From Pithys albifrons albifrons (taxonomy: Eukaryota > Chordata > Aves > Passeriformes > Thamnophilidae), in NCBI RefSeq assembly GCF_047495875.1, contig NC_092459.1, positions 16,539,795 to 16,603,794 of the forward strand: a stretch of 64,000 bases of DNA, in the 5' to 3' direction. A program made the position numbers and the translations under genes. This document shows, piece after piece, positions 24,725 to 39,042 of this stretch. Each line of letters begins with the position of its first letter. Position 1 is the stretch's first letter. The notes under the pieces are model-generated. The model saw only the letters and a program-made list of their open reading frames with translations. It was not told where the DNA came from and searched no databases.

Positions 24725-25190
24725 AAAGAGGTAATCCCAGGACTGTGGCAATTCCCCTGGAGCCACCCCAGAGGTTAGTACAGCCAGAGGTTTCCCTGTT
24801 CTTCCAGCAGGAACCACCAGTGGGGTGGCATTTCAACTCCTCAGCTCCTTCCTGTCCTGTTAGGCTAGTGGCAGTTCAGACTTGTGCCCTGGGCTGCAAC
24901 CTGCAGCACCCAAACCCCAAACACTCATGTGGGTCCTCCAGGGTTGGGAGCACCCAAAGGACCTGCCAAGGCTGGTGAAGCTGTGCTGGAAGGCTGAACC
25001 ACCTGGTGGTCATGGGCTCCTACACTGTGATAGTCTAGAAGGGGGATACGGGTTGGGATGGTGCAGGGAGACACAGTCTGCTGGGAGGGCTCCAACAAAA
25101 CCTGCTGGATGAAGTCTCTTAGGGAAGTGCCACGAATTAGTTGATTCTGGATCTTCCTTGGATGCAAGCACATAAGAGGCATTTTCCTCC
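24725..25190. other. GC-richer block of unknown nature
   Basis: About 460 bases are clearly more GC-rich than the neighbourhood, with overlapping frames of 60-85 codons on both strands (for example 24745-24978 and 24882-25112 plus, 24925-25182 minus). No domain, LTR end, TATA box or poly(A) signal could be tied to it. It could be a decayed repeat or a non-coding exon. Confidence 0.25.
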
Positions 25191-28100
25191 ATCAGTGCTG
25201 AAACACACCTGAGTGTAGAAGGAAGCAGAATTACAGATACTTGGGTGGGGTTTCATCTTCTCTGCCTTTAGCTGTTTGTTCCATGAATGTTTATATACAA
25301 GCTGGTTACATCAGGCTCCCATTGATGAAAAATAGGCCCTGCTGGGATGTGATTCATCAGACTGATATTTTCAGCATCTTAGGAGCTTTTTAAAATTTTT
25401 CTATGAGCTTTCTCTATGTTGGCATGCTTATTTGTGATACCTAATTATTGTCTTCTGATAAAGCTGCAGTAAGAACACTGTCCTCCCTTTTTAAAAATTA
25501 ATTTCCACTCATATCTGTTTCATAAAAGTGTCATAGGGAGAAAAAAAAGATTTAAGGTTTCTCTTATGAAATGCCAGGAAACAAAGAAAGGAAGCAGAGC
25601 TGAATTTAGATGGATCCATAGGCTCTATGTGTTTGTCACCTGACATACTAGCCATTTGCTCATTAATACCTACTCAACATACAATAAAGCAGAGTAAAGG
25701 CTTTTATTTTATTAAATATTAATTAACCTTTTAATATTTTTAGGAAAGGTTATAGGAATAAAGCACTGATGGAGGGAAATAACTGAAGGAATAACAGCAA
25801 ATGAGACACACTTCCCTGATTACTAGCAAAAATTCTCCTTGCTTTATGCTACCACTTTATCTAATTATATCTTACTTTTTTCAACAACAAAACATATAGA
25901 GAAAGAAAAAGAGAAGAAAGCACAAACAGCTTGGCTCTTTGGAAAAAAAATAATTCTCACTGAAAGCAATTTTCCCCCCTCTTTGTTTACTGGTGAAGGT
26001 GAAGCAGTAACTCAACATGCACGCACAGACGTGATAATTTACTTGTCAGTTAGGTGGTTGAAAAATCACTCTTAATGATAATTGTTCTATTAAGGTTTGA
26101 GGGTTTTTGCTTTTTCGTTTTTGGGTTTTTTTTTAAACATGAAGGTAGCTGACTATTCTTTTTCAACAGTGCACTCTACTGTTTTTTATTCCTAGCCCCT
26201 ATCATCCTACTTTTCACCTGTCAGAGAGGGATCTATTGTGTTTTATCATTCAGCACAAAGGCTATTTTTGGTCTTGAGTATGGTCTTTCCTATCCACTTG
26301 GCAATGCTATTCACTGTTATTAAGGAGGTCCAAGTAGAAAATGTACATATGTCACTTGTTGACAGAATCAACCATTATTTTCTTTAGGTGTCCATTTCTC
26401 AAATGCAGTAGGTCATAACCTTAGTCAGTTTTTCTGTCGTTTTTTTAGCAAATCTATTGAACTTGTATACATTATGCATTTAGGTGATTTAGTAATGTGT
26501 TTTAAGCATTCAAATGAAAGGTAAGGGGAGCTACTTCTTTGGAAAGATGGTTATTTAGTTCAAGTGGTTAGAGAAAAAGCACATTTTCTTTTTTGTTTGT
26601 TTGTTGGTTTCTGGTGATAGGGTTGGTATGCTGTTGATATAAATGGTAATCATGCAAATTAATTTGTTTTGAAAGCCTTCATCCTGAAAATTCAGATGAT
26701 GCAATGCAATGGGGTGAGGTACAGAGTAGCCATCCCAGGTCAGAACAGAATGAAAGGTTCTATGAAATGGACAGGAAAGCAGGCAAAGACTGTAGCTGTC
26801 ATAGGAAGTAGTAGCTGTATGTACTAAGGAGGAGGACACACAACAGAGGTGAGTTCTTCAATTCCAGTTAAGCAAATAAACTAAAATAGAAAGAAACATT
26901 CTCTGGCATGTCAGTGCATGCAGTAGGCAAGGTGAACAAGATGCTGGCCTCCTGGCTAGTCTCCTTCCTGTAACTCTGGCCAATAAAGCCTACAGCCCTG
27001 AAGAATTCAAGTCCCAAACAAGCCTTCTTATTAAAAGGTCTTTAAAGGACAGGACTTGATGTTAAGGGCAAGGAAGATGCCATCATTGATGACTTACTTG
27101 TCATGAACACGCAAAAGCCTGTCACATCCATAATCTACCTGGCAGTTCTCCATCGTTTTAACTGGTGGTGTTCCATGTAGCTCTCTAGATACTCAGGTCT
27201 TTGCCAGTCTTTCTACAACCCATCACCTGAGTGCAAGTCAAGTTACAATGCAACTACCTACCTTCACCTACTGCACACCAAGTGCAGATGAAGCATTCAG
27301 AACCAACTACAATGATGTGTGTATGGGCAGTAAGGTTTACACCAGGAGGTAAGAACGGAAGGAAAAGATATGCTGCAGGGAAGGGGACACAGGAGATTAA
27401 GCTGGAGACAGTTTCCTATGTGTATTGCTACCAGTGAGCTGGGCAGCATGAGGGCTTAGCTTGCTGCTTTCCTACAGCAGCAGCGGCCACACCAGAAACA
27501 ATAAAGCTTCTCTAAAAAACAGCAATAAGCCTGGCTCTTCTGGCTGTAGTGGAGCTCAGTAGATATGGAAGAGTTGCAACAGTCTGGTCATCCTCAGCAA
27601 TTTGATGTCTTATTTAACTCTTGGTCCCAGCATGACCAGACTGGAGGCCTTTCCTGCCCAAAATAAGCAGTTTGATCTTGGTTGGGGATATCACTATCTA
27701 GTCAAATTTTAATGATAAGGCTTTAATAAAGCTGAATTTTCCTTTTTTGTTTCTGTCTTCCTTCTGATGTAGCGGAGACCTTCGGAGTGCATTAGCCCTC
27801 AAAGCAAGACCCTAAACAGAAAAAAGACAAAAACAATTTGTAAAATCTATTAGTACTTGAAATAATTTCTTTATTAAATATATGGTCAGGATTCAATTTT
27901 CTTTTTTCAGGTCCTTTTTGTCATTCCTGTATCTGCTCAAATCTACTTTATATGAAGTTTTGATGGAAAAAAAATTAGTGACAAAGTAGCTTTTGTGGAT
28001 TAGGATGTTTTCAATATTACTTTTCCTTTTTCACCAATAGAGGGAGTACATTTATCTTTCCCTTCCAGAGCTTTTGGCCATAAGTCTTAGTTATGTCAGA

Positions 28101-30160
28101 CCAGTAACTTCGCTGTGGGGGTTTCACGTGTTAGGGCAGGAGGTCAGCCAGGTCTTGGTTTGCAATCTTTAGAAAATCATGGTGCAGCATAAACCAGAGC
28201 AGACTGCTGAGGATTAAATCAGAATAGCTGGTACTGCTGGCTGAATGGATGTTGCACCAATTACAACCTGCATATTGAAATTTTGCAATGTAGTGCACTC
28301 CCTTAAGGACTAGTGATGAGATCTGTTAATCGCATTAAATTGCCTCCTGGTAACTGCACCATTAATGCATGTCAGCACCACTCCTGACAGGGCTGGCTTG
28401 AGGGGTTTTTACTGCCGTAGGCAAACTGGAAAGTGTGTGCCATTCTTAGCCACATTTACTTCCACAGTAAACAGTCAAAACAGTCAGTTGTTTCTAAATC
28501 TCAATTTTAAATCATACATCGGTGACTTATTTAAGCAATTAGGGCCATGTTATCCACCCCACCAGCCGGAAAATATTTTATGAAGAGGAGTCTTCATAAG
28601 AGTAATTACATTTCTTTCCTGATTCCTCCTAGACCATGAAGAACTTGTGCAATTGCACTGCTTAGTGAGGATTTGGGAAATGTGAAAAGAGTGATGCTGG
28701 GAAACAACAGATATTTGTTGCCCAAGTCCATATGGTCTCTGTGGCATCAGACCCTCTCTGACCTGAAGGAAAATTCCTGGAAAAGTTAACACTGCTTATG
28801 TCAGTGCTCTCCATCCGAAATTCCTCTCTCTATCATTTTGCATCTTGTGTTGCTCCCAAATGACTATTAGACCTCCTCAAATTCCTTACTTCTAACCAAA
28901 ATTATACTTCTATTATACTACTACCGTTCATCACATATTTGGAAAGTTGTTGCCATAATTTGGATTTGAAATCATAATATCCCCCCAAAAACCAGCCTCC
29001 CCTTTCTTGCACAAAGCTATCTTGTGTTGCAAACTCACCAGTGCACTTGGGGACTGGACACTCATGTTGGCCGGGCAGCTTGGCTTTGCAGTCTTGGTCT
29101 CGGTGTTGAACTTGATGGTCTCTCCTTCTGGCTGTACGGGATATATCTCTGAATTCTTATGAGGTTCCTATGAAGTTGACCATAAGGGTTTTTTGGTTAC
29201 TATGCATAAGGAAATGCAGATTTGTTGGCTTTATGCATGTAGGCTTTATGTCCTGCCGAGTTTCCCTCTGGACATTAAGCTGTGTGTGAGAGGAGGTTGG
29301 TATGCCCGCTACTTTTGTCCTGCCCTCGGTTCTGTTGCTTGCTGTATGGGGATTAGGAGGGAATATGGGTGGAGGAAACATCTTATGGTAGGTTAAAAAT
29401 CAGAATCCATGTATGTGGAGTGAAAATTTTTTTAATATGATTGAGTTATATCTGAGTAGGAATTAGATTATTTGATATAGTTAGCCCTCCACCCTGAAAT
29501 TTCAGACCCCTCCTCTGCAGTCCAAATACCTAAATTTACTGTGACCCAGAAAGTTGAAACAATCAGTTTGTATGTAATACAATAGTTTACAAAATAGTAT
29601 TTTAATTTAAATTAATTATTTCTGAAGTCCCAGGTTGAAATATTTAATTTCAGTGCACTGAATCAAGTTGAAATATTTGATGTATAATAACTCTTCAGTT
29701 TCCATTGTACTTTAGTTATTTTACCTTGCCTTACAGGAAGGGCTAATTGACTGTTGTATATTTACCATCAGACTTGCAAACCATGTGACTCAGTTTTCTA
29801 CATCACTTGCCCGTAGAGGAAGACACAGAGCATCACAGCCAGTCCATGAAGTCCATGAGAAATCATAGTTAGGTACATCTGCATGACAGTTATAATGGGA
29901 GCCCCATGAGGTGGTGAGCAGATGCAACTTGACATCAGGGTGATTCAAATGAAACATTTCTGCTCAAGAAACCGAAACATTTTGATTTGGTGGGACCACC
30001 CTGAACCAAATAACTTTGTTTTTATTTTCTCCATTTTTGTAGAATAATTTTTTTCCCTATGCAGTTAGCATAAATCATTTAACAAAAATTTTCCTGAAAA
30101 GACTAATATTTGTGTTTCAAAAATGTGTGCACAAATGTATGTGTGGATATATGGGTGTGC

Positions 30161-30201
<41 letters not shown>

Positions 30202-32303
30202 CATAAATTGGAGGAAGCTTGCATATGTTTGCCCTTGGTTTCATTTACCTGGGATGCTTGGCTACATTTTAGAAATCAGGGAGAGATGTGACCACAGAAA
30301 TGAAACGTGATTTGTTGGGCAAAAGGGTTACTTGCAGTTATGAATATCAGCTTCATTTTATTTGCCTTTTTTTTTTAATTGCGACTGTATCCCTTTGAAA
30401 ACTGAGTCGATTATGTGGTACAAAATATGCATTAGAAAGTGCTTGGTCTGAAGGACTGGCTGGCTCAAGGGATCAGTAATCTAATGTGGAACCTTTCACC
30501 CCTTAGTCACCAGTCTGAGTCTGGCACAGGTGAGTAATACAAACAAATCTCTCTGCAGCTGGCAGCCATTTGGATGAATAAATAAACTGAGCTGATAATG
30601 TCAATATAATTTGGTGGAAAAAAAATCCCACATCTGTGCAATAATGAGCATGCTTTTGGGGTATCTCAGCAAACAGAGCAAAACATGAAAGGGCACAAGG
30701 ATTGAAAATACCAGTGGTTTGTGTTTCTGTAATATTTCCCATCCGGAATTATACCAAAGCTTTTTATAATTTAGTAACTTGAGTCATGTCCCAGTGCATG
30801 TCTCCTTGCAAATGCAAGAATCCAGGGTCTGCTTAAATACTTGATAAGGACACCACAAACACTGAATTTCTTTGTATTTAAAATTTCCTAAAGAGGGAGT
30901 TCTGGGGCTCTGCTTGAAACACAAGAATCCAGGGGAGCAAGGCACTGAACCGGCTCCAGGACTGTCTTCCCACAGTTACTTGGCAACATGGCCCTGGCTC
31001 TCCCTCCTCGCTGCAGTCCCCAGGACCTGCCTTTGGATGGGGTTAATTAGATGATGCTCAGTGCACTCCCTGGCTAAGGCTAAAGTCTTCTGGGAGCTTT
31101 CTTGTGGCCTAAGGCTGAACTCACAATAACTATGCTAATGAATTAATGGAAACAAGCAGGAAAAGGGTGAGTTGCAGAAAACTGTCTTTTTAACCCCTCT
31201 GTGAGCCAGTGTTAATGCAAGGCTGGCAAACTCCTAAGCCTTGCTGGACATGAGCTGGCTTCCCGTGGACCCATTTGGATGTATCTGCACTGCTCTCCTC
31301 AGCACGCTGGTTCCAGCAACACAATGTGGAGGCACCGAGTGCTGGCTCTGGAAGCTGCACAGAAGTATTTACGCAAACTTTAAGCTAATAAGCTTTGCCA
31401 GACCTGGGCTAGCCTGCAAAGAGCCAGTATGGATGTCTGCAATTGTGGCACCGTTTATCAGGAAACTGGATAATCTGCCAGGGGTAATGGAGAGCTGACT
31501 GGATATTGAATACTTGTTTGCAAGGAAAATTACTGTTAGGGTTTTGACTCTCAAGCATCCCGGTATTAAAGTCAGACAGCTGACAAGATTTCTTCTCCTA
31601 TCTGTCTGCTGGCCTCCTTCTCAGAGGTTGCTGCCCCTGTGACAGGGGTGGCTTAAAAGCTCATGAAGCAACTTCTAAGTAGTTCATAACATGTTGTGGT
31701 AGGATTTTTTTCTGAAGTGATGGAAGTAATAAATTGTATTTATAGCAGAAGTTTCAATAAGCCAGGAGACTGACTCAGACACCTTGGACCCTTCCCATTC
31801 TGTTTTCTGCAGATATTTCAGGTTTTTTGATTGAGTTTCCAGGGAGGGAAAATGTTGTCTTGTTTCTATCTGCATTCACTCTTCAAATGCCTAACTATGG
31901 TTGCAGAGAAGATGATGAACATTCTCTTACCTCCACCCCAAACTCTAGCTGTTTCAGAGCTCTCTAGAGGAACACATCACACGCTTGACATTCGTGATCC
32001 AGTGCTCCAATGGAAAGGAACAATCAATATATGATACATGGGCAAAGCTTTCTGAGTTGTAATCCAGACACAACAAATATATAATAGTTTTGAGGATAAG
32101 AGAGGAAACTAGGAACAGCTTCAATTGTTCTGTCTTGGATGTTTTAAAATCATAGGCATGACTAAGAGCTTGTTATAATATGTGTGGTTGTGTAAGGATC
32201 TCTAGAAAGGACAGAAAAAAATCAGTAATGAAAGAAACATGCTGAAATGACAATATATCTTGAAGTTCCCTATCGGTATGACATGGCAGTCAGGGAAGAT
32301 CAG
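25191..32303. other. Long non-coding stretch with a (TA)n microsatellite
   Basis: Apart from the (TA)16 run at 30168-30199, only AT-rich single-copy-looking sequence is seen. Frames reach about 94 codons with no recognisable product. Confidence 0.55.
30168..30199. repeat. (TA)16 microsatellite
   Basis: Perfect dinucleotide run of 32 bases inside a TG/TA-rich stretch (ATGTGTGTAT-like lead-in from about 30120). It is likely length-polymorphic. Confidence 0.95.
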
Positions 32304-32450
32304 ATCACAGAATCACAGACTATTCTGAGCTGGAAGGGACCCACAAGGATCATCGAGTCCAACTCTTAAGTCAGTGGCCCACACAGGGGATTGAACCCAT
32401 GACCTTGGCATTATTACAACCAAGTTTTAACCAACTGAGCTAACCTCAGG
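32304..32450 (-). mobile_element. tRNA-Ile/CR1 SINE (TguSINE1-like)
   Basis: Read on the minus strand, the head (32375-32449) is a tRNA-Ile(AAT) derivative. It keeps the A box TAGCTCAGTTGG exactly, the anticodon region (GTAATAATGCC against CTAATAACGCC) and a B box GGGTTCAATCCCC with one change from the tRNA. The rest (32304-32374) matches the CR1 3' end, GATGATCCTTGTGGGTCCC...TTCTGTGAT, and finishes in a short 8-base-type repeat (TGTGATTC units). A tRNA-Ile head joined to a CR1 tail is the structure of the passerine TguSINE1 group, moved by CR1 machinery. No target-site duplication is visible, as expected for CR1-driven insertions. This is the strongest lineage marker in the window. Confidence 0.9.
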
Positions 32451-35400
32451 GTCTATGTTTAAATGTAGAATAAAAAATTAGCTGACAAACAAGTACAAAG
32501 ATTACTAGATTATATTTTTATTCTATTTAAATTTATACGTATATGTGGGTTTAGTTGCTCTCACCAAAAAGAGCGAAACCAAATTTAAAAGTTAGTCACA
32601 ACAGTTTTCAGGTCCTTTGTCCTTTTAAAAAGCAAGTGGAAATTTTTTTTCAGTCTTTGGTGGGTGATACTTCTTTGTCTGTGACTACCAGTCATGGCAA
32701 AGGATTAGGCATGAATTTTAATGGCAGAAGATTCTGTGCTACACTGTCTCCATACCATAGGAACACAAGGCTTTGAACCTATTTTTCAGTGGAGATGCAT
32801 ATTAAGCTGCAGTGTTTTATTCCTTTATGTAGTGAAGGGAATGCAGGTTTTTCCTCTAGCTTTAAGGTGGTGAGTACTGGTGCTTACAGTAGGGTCCCAG
32901 ATGATACTGCTGTCTGTTTGTCCTCTCCAAGCTTCCTGAACTAAGGAGGAATCCTTGCAACCCTTGGCATGCAGATGGCTCTTTGATGTTGAAGTCCTGG
33001 TGTCCTTCTACCTCTGCATGTATTACAATGCACAATTAACTTTTTATCTTCATCTGTGAAAAATATAAGTATGTGTTTTCCACTTCCCTTTTTAATAATG
33101 CAGTCTATGAAAAAAAATCAGAATGGAAATTGCCCTAGAAAATGTTTTACTATATATGTCATGCATATCATGTGGCAGATTTTTTTGTCTGTTTGCAGCT
33201 TTCACACTTAAATGAAATTTCGACATTAGGGACCAGAGTCTCACAAATGCCAATGCCATTTAGGAGTACTCTGATGCTCACCCATGTTACAATCCCTTCA
33301 CAATGAGAAAAGTTTAAGTGGTCTCATAATAAACCAAATTTTGACTCAATGTTGGTATCCTTTCAAGTCACTGGAGAAGAGACTCAGTATTGGTTTAATA
33401 GTCACATTTTCTTCAAGGTAGTAACAAATGATGCATAAAACCCTGTTGGTAACTGAGAGGCAGCAGAATTCATGTTATTTGGTTTTAACTAATATTCCAA
33501 ACCTGGTGTGTGTTTACTAGGCTATCACAAACACAGTTTTCTTGCTACTTGAATTCCAACTGTTGAAGTATGGATACTCTTACAACACTGAAGTACTCAT
33601 CAGGCTCAATTTCCCATGGTGCCCTGCTGTGTAGAAACTTGGAGCAGTTCCACCTGTTATTCCTGAAAGTACTTTGGATTGTCTGGTGGGTCCCATTTCC
33701 TGGAATTAGTGGTTGGGATGCTGGATCTCAAACATTTCCCTTTGGCAGATAGCGGTTTTCATGTTTATGAGCCTATTAAGCCACTTGCAACCAAAACATT
33801 AAGGAGATGCTTCCATTTCAAAAACTATATTAGTAATTTTATTATATGCTGTGTGAATGTTTTCAGGATGTAGAAGGACCATCTCTAAAAAGAACACCTT
33901 CATTAACTAAGAACATCACATTCTCAACAAAATTACACAAAGGTGTATAAAGTACAGGAATCGATGGACCTGGATTTCCTGTATTTTTCTCTGTTATGGC
34001 AGCCACCACAAAAGACTGCCACCTGAAACTCTTCTCTGTAGCAGTCTGGGTTCATCCACACTGCAGAGAGATCCTCTTAGAAGGTGCCCTAAGGGATCAC
34101 CTTAAGCTTCTACACAGAAATTAGCTTTGTCTTGGTCTTAGGCCAACCCCAAGGACAGTCTTGCTGGTGTTTAACATAGATAGAATCTTCTTCAGACTCT
34201 AGGACTCCCTGCTTGGTAATATAGATAAAGTCAATATGTTTTACAGCATCTGAGCATTTATTAAGTGCTGCTGTGGCCCAAATATGGTTTTAATGCGACA
34301 GTTAAACAAAACAAATCAATGAAAAAAGTACCAATGGATTCAATGAAGATTGTTCCAGTCTCCTGAGGTTTCAATGTAAGTGCAGATGTGTTCAAGCCTA
34401 TGAAAAGAAACAGTCAGTGCATTACTCAGCTGAAGCAATCTACAATTACTCTGACACCACTGCTCTGCAGAATCTTTTCTTCAAAGATGACGAGAACAGT
34501 TGTACAAGCTGTCTTCAGTTCCATCACTGAACTCATCGTTTAATAAATGAAACAGTTTAATATGTCTACATAAGGATTTCTCTGTTATTTTCCTGCAGAA
34601 ATTTCCAAATGGAGACCATTACTTTGTTATGACATAATAACCAACTCTGTGCTACCCAGTGTCCTTTCAGATTTTCAAGAGGTATGGGGTTTGTTCAAAG
34701 GAATGACCATGAGTTCTGCACAGAAAAAAGGTGTATAAAATGAGAAGAACCCATGTGACAGATACGATGCAAACAGAAAGCCTCCAGTTCCAATGTCTTT
34801 GATGCCTGAGAAACTAATACTGATATTCAGATGCAAAGATATTTCAGAAAAAAAAGTGAAACTGCCTTGAAGTAAAAAAAAAAGTTAAAAAATAATTCTG
34901 GGATAAGAAGGGCACATTACAGGAATATTTAATTCTATCAGGTTTGTCTGCTTAGAAAATCTACACCAGCTAATTACTATTTTGTTTTAAAAAGAGCATT
35001 GAACGATATTTTGATCCATCAGTTAGTGGTTTTTCTTGAAGTCCAAATGTTCAAAGATGCCAAGTACCAAACTGTACTCCAAAATGTCATTCTGTGTTTA
35101 ATAGGGCTGGAAGAACCCAAAATCTAGATCCATGAGGCCAAAGATGAGAAGTTTAAAACCAGAGAGAAAAATACTCCCCAGTTCTATTTTCACTTTAATT
35201 CTACTGAATTATGGAACAGGAATATTGGGGCAAATTCCATATCCATGTTGTTATTCACAAAAGCAAGACTCATATGAGGTAAGACTATATGAAAAACCCA
35301 CTGTGAGATATGAGAGAGCAATATGGAGAAACATTTCTTTCTTTTTTCTTTTAAGAGTTATTTCTCACTATGTTATAACTATTCTAGGATATGATTAATG

Positions 35401-38400
35401 AAAAAATCTTGAAATAAGAAAAGACTAATGATAAACTGCAGTTCTGCTGCAATGGAATTTAAAATAAAATCTATGTTTATAATAGTTTATCCATATATTT
35501 ATTCAAATATATGAAAATGTATGCAAATTTCCATCCCATTGTTTTAAGGTTTGGTACACTACAAGTGATGTTTCAGGCTATGCAGCTTCCCTAGCTAACA
35601 ACTCTCACTATCTTCTCTTGTGATAAGACTCAAACAACACAGTTTGCAACTGATCTTGAAATCTGAAACTGAAGAGAGAAAGCAAAGGTGAAGTAATATT
35701 ACACAGGAACTTAAAAGAAAATGGAAGAACTACCCATTCTTACAGGTGCTTCATATAAAAAACAAAATGCCTTTAACTAGTTTCTTAGGTTTTTGTGTCC
35801 ATGCAGTTAGGCATGTAATTACCTGTTTATCAGGTTATAGTCTAGACATTCAGCACTCAATAAATTGGTTATAGCATTCAGATGAAATTCAAGAGAATTA
35901 TCACCACCCTAAATAATACTTGCATTTATTGCAAATCTTAAACGACTTTTTTTAAAAAAATGTGAGCCTCTAAAGTATAGCCTTTCCCCTAAAAGACACA
36001 ATTAATCTCTTAAGCATCCCTCCAGTCTTTTTCTAATAGAGGTGAGAATCTGGGAGGGTCAGAAATGAAATCTAAATGTCTCTTTTCACAGCAATTTGGG
36101 AAAGAAATTTATGTCATAGTTTGATCTGTATCTGCACTTGGATTGAACGACTGTGTCGAGGCAGAGAATTGCCTGGCATTATCTTATGACTCACTTGACA
36201 GAGCTTACCCCTACTTTTCATTACCTGAGAAGAGATCATTACAAAACATACAAGTAGGATAATTTTATAGCAATCTATTTTGAACTAGCAAATTAAATGG
36301 GAAGAAGAGAGGAAATGGAATGCAGCAAGGATAATGCTTTAAGATGTATTTTAAAGAAATGGGAGTCTAGGAGAAGTGTGGGAGAAGGTCTGGGTTAGGG
36401 GACAGGAGCCTTTTCACCATCCTGTGACACGGCAGAACTAACTGCACAAACCTGATTCATTCCCTCTCACTGAAAAAAGTGGGTGCTACAAGGTGAAAAA
36501 TATCTTAAAAGTGAAGGGTAAGAGGTGGCAAATAATTGGGTGTACGTGTGCATGTGTGTTTCAGCAAAAGTCCAAAATTGCTCTTTTGAGGTTTCAAGAT
36601 GAAGGATGCTGCTTTCTAGCTGCAAACAATGCAGATTGGTTCTATATTTTCCTAGCACTTGAACTAAATAACAGTGGAATGTCCCAAACCCTCTGGTTAC
36701 CAAAGAAAAACATGACAGGACCAACAATTAGGAAAATGAACATGATTCTGCATATAAACTAGATCAGGAAAACCCTGGGTTTGGGGCATCAGTAAAGAAA
36801 AGAAGGCCAAAGTAGTAGGGTTTCCAAAGAGAAAAAGTGGTTCTGGAGACAAGAGGACCAGGAAAGAAAGTGGTGAGTATCCTGACTGGGGGAAGTGTGC
36901 TGGTGGTCAGACAGATGCACAAAGATGACCACCAGGAGATGCTCAGGGACCTTCACCTGTTATGGTCCAGAAGTGTCATTGTGAGCAGCAGTACAGCAGG
37001 AGCCAACATGACTTCCTGCCCAACTTTCCTCAACCGACAGTGATTTCCCTGCCAGGATGGTAGTCAAGGGATAGAGAGGGTGACATTGGAGTAGGGGAGC
37101 AAGGGAGTGTGAAATGACCAAGTAGACCAAAAGCTCTGATTTTTCTGGTTGTTAAGCTCAGTACTCACCTCCACTACTAGTTACTGTTTATTCTATCTCA
37201 CCTGTGAAGGTAGGTGAAGGACAAAGTGACCAGCAGAAAGGCTTGGAAGCCAGACTTGGGGACTTTGGAGAACTGCTTTGTTACTGAAGTCTGTGAGGAA
37301 GTGCAAAACCAAATAGAATCACTCTCCTCTAAATTCACAAATTAAATAAAACTAGTAATATTTGGGGGAAGAGAAATTAATCAGAGGGAGAAGAATTTTA
37401 CAGCCAAGGTTTTCCCATTCAGTTGGTTTGAAGAGTTAAATAAATGAAATACAAGGTTGTATCAGAAAGCAGATCTCCCCACTCTCCCAGCTTTCCTGTG
37501 AGACCATCTAATTTATTGGCCCCTTTGCTTCCTATGAATAAAGGTCAACATAACTGTCCCAAAAATGAAATGCAGCCAATTTTATGGGATAATCCTGAGA
37601 AGTGTTTCATAGTCAAGCTGGTTGAACTCTCTCCAAGACTTAAAGAAAAATTCTAATTAATAGAGGAATAGTAGCACAAGATGCTGCAAAAGCAGGCCTT
37701 GAGTCTAGGATTTCAACACCAAGACTCTTAAATTGACTTTACCAGCATGACAGTTGAAGCTGCCTGAAAGAAACTTATCCACAAGGTTTCAGGCACTTTC
37801 CTTGCACATGGGTGCAGAAGGCATTTTTACAGATAAGAAAGTCTTGAGAGAGAAATCTAAGATGCCTTAGAATTCTTTAAAGACCAGAAGGCTTGTTTTG
37901 GCACTTTGGCAGCTCTTAACCTAAAGCAAGCTGAATGCCTTTGAAGGACATACAGTCTTTCAGAGGTGCAGCGACCTTCCCAACAGCCTCTTTGCTCCAT
38001 AGGAAGTTTTTATTCCTTCTTTCCCGTGACCTGCCTGTCTGCTCCTGCTGCTGCCAGCATCCTCTCTGCTGGAGCCAGAGACTGCCAGCTCCTTGCTGCA
38101 GCTGTAACACGGGAGGATTGCTCCAAGGGCAGGAGGATGGTCCCGAGCTTCTTGGAAAGTTTCACCTGACATGGTCACTTCTTATAAGGGAAGACAGCCT
38201 GCAAACCAGGAGCATGAAGTGCTTGCACAGCCTGCAGTGCTTGCACAGCAAGCAGTGTCCTGTCTGCCATATCCACTCTGAATTGCAATAGAAACTATAC
38301 CACCAAGGGACCAGAACATGAAAATTCCACCGCTTTTATTGTGGAGTCTTAAACATGACTGTTTTACTTCTTCTGTGCCCTCTTTCCTTGTGCCTTCTCT

Positions 38401-39042
38401 TTCACAGATCCACACAGCTTCAGTGGGAGGGTTTCAACCACCCCACTTCTCCCAGTCCTGTTGTACAGCCTGGTGCCTTCTTCCTGCATGTTTGGAAAGA
38501 CGAATTTAAATTAGGTGAAATGAGTGGTGTCACCAGGTGTGGCCACAGCTGTCTCATCTGTTTAAATTCATGTTGTAGTCCTCTTAGAAGAAGCAGTTAA
38601 ATGATTCTCCTGAAGCCTGGGGAGAAATGGGAAGGAAATGAATTGGCTTGGAGAGGGAGAAGGTGGTAGAGTCTGCAGGGTGCAGAAGCAAAGAGCCACA
38701 GCAGGGATCTAGGAACTGCAGGGAGGACACAGGTTGCACAAGGGCAAGTGGCACACACTCAACTTTGCAGAGAACCAGAAGCAAGGACACAGTGGGCCAG
38801 GTGAAGAAATGTACAGAAATCTTTCTGCTTTGTTCTGTTTAACCTCACCAACTGGAGCTTTCTGTCATGAAACATTGTTCTAAGAAAAAATTGCTTTGGG
38901 GAGCTCACTATAAGAAGATAACTAAGCAGATCCATCACAAACCTCTGGCCTGCTCAGGTTCTTAATGCATTTAATGCCCACTTGGTGCTCCAAGCACAAG
39001 GCACTGAACACAAGATTTAAAGTGACTACAACTGTTGCTGGT
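32451..39042. other. Long non-coding stretch, nothing recognised
   Basis: AT-rich sequence with no clear repeat. At 38217-38258 the motif AGTGCTTGCACAGC occurs twice in close succession. Around 37935-38291 several frames of 60-118 codons overlap on both strands, which argues for chance. No exon could be supported. Confidence 0.5.

Noticed and set aside
32375..32449. A functional tRNA-Ile gene on the minus strand
   Set aside because: Stems are mismatched, it is fused directly to a CR1-type tail, and it lacks a T-run terminator; it is the SINE head.
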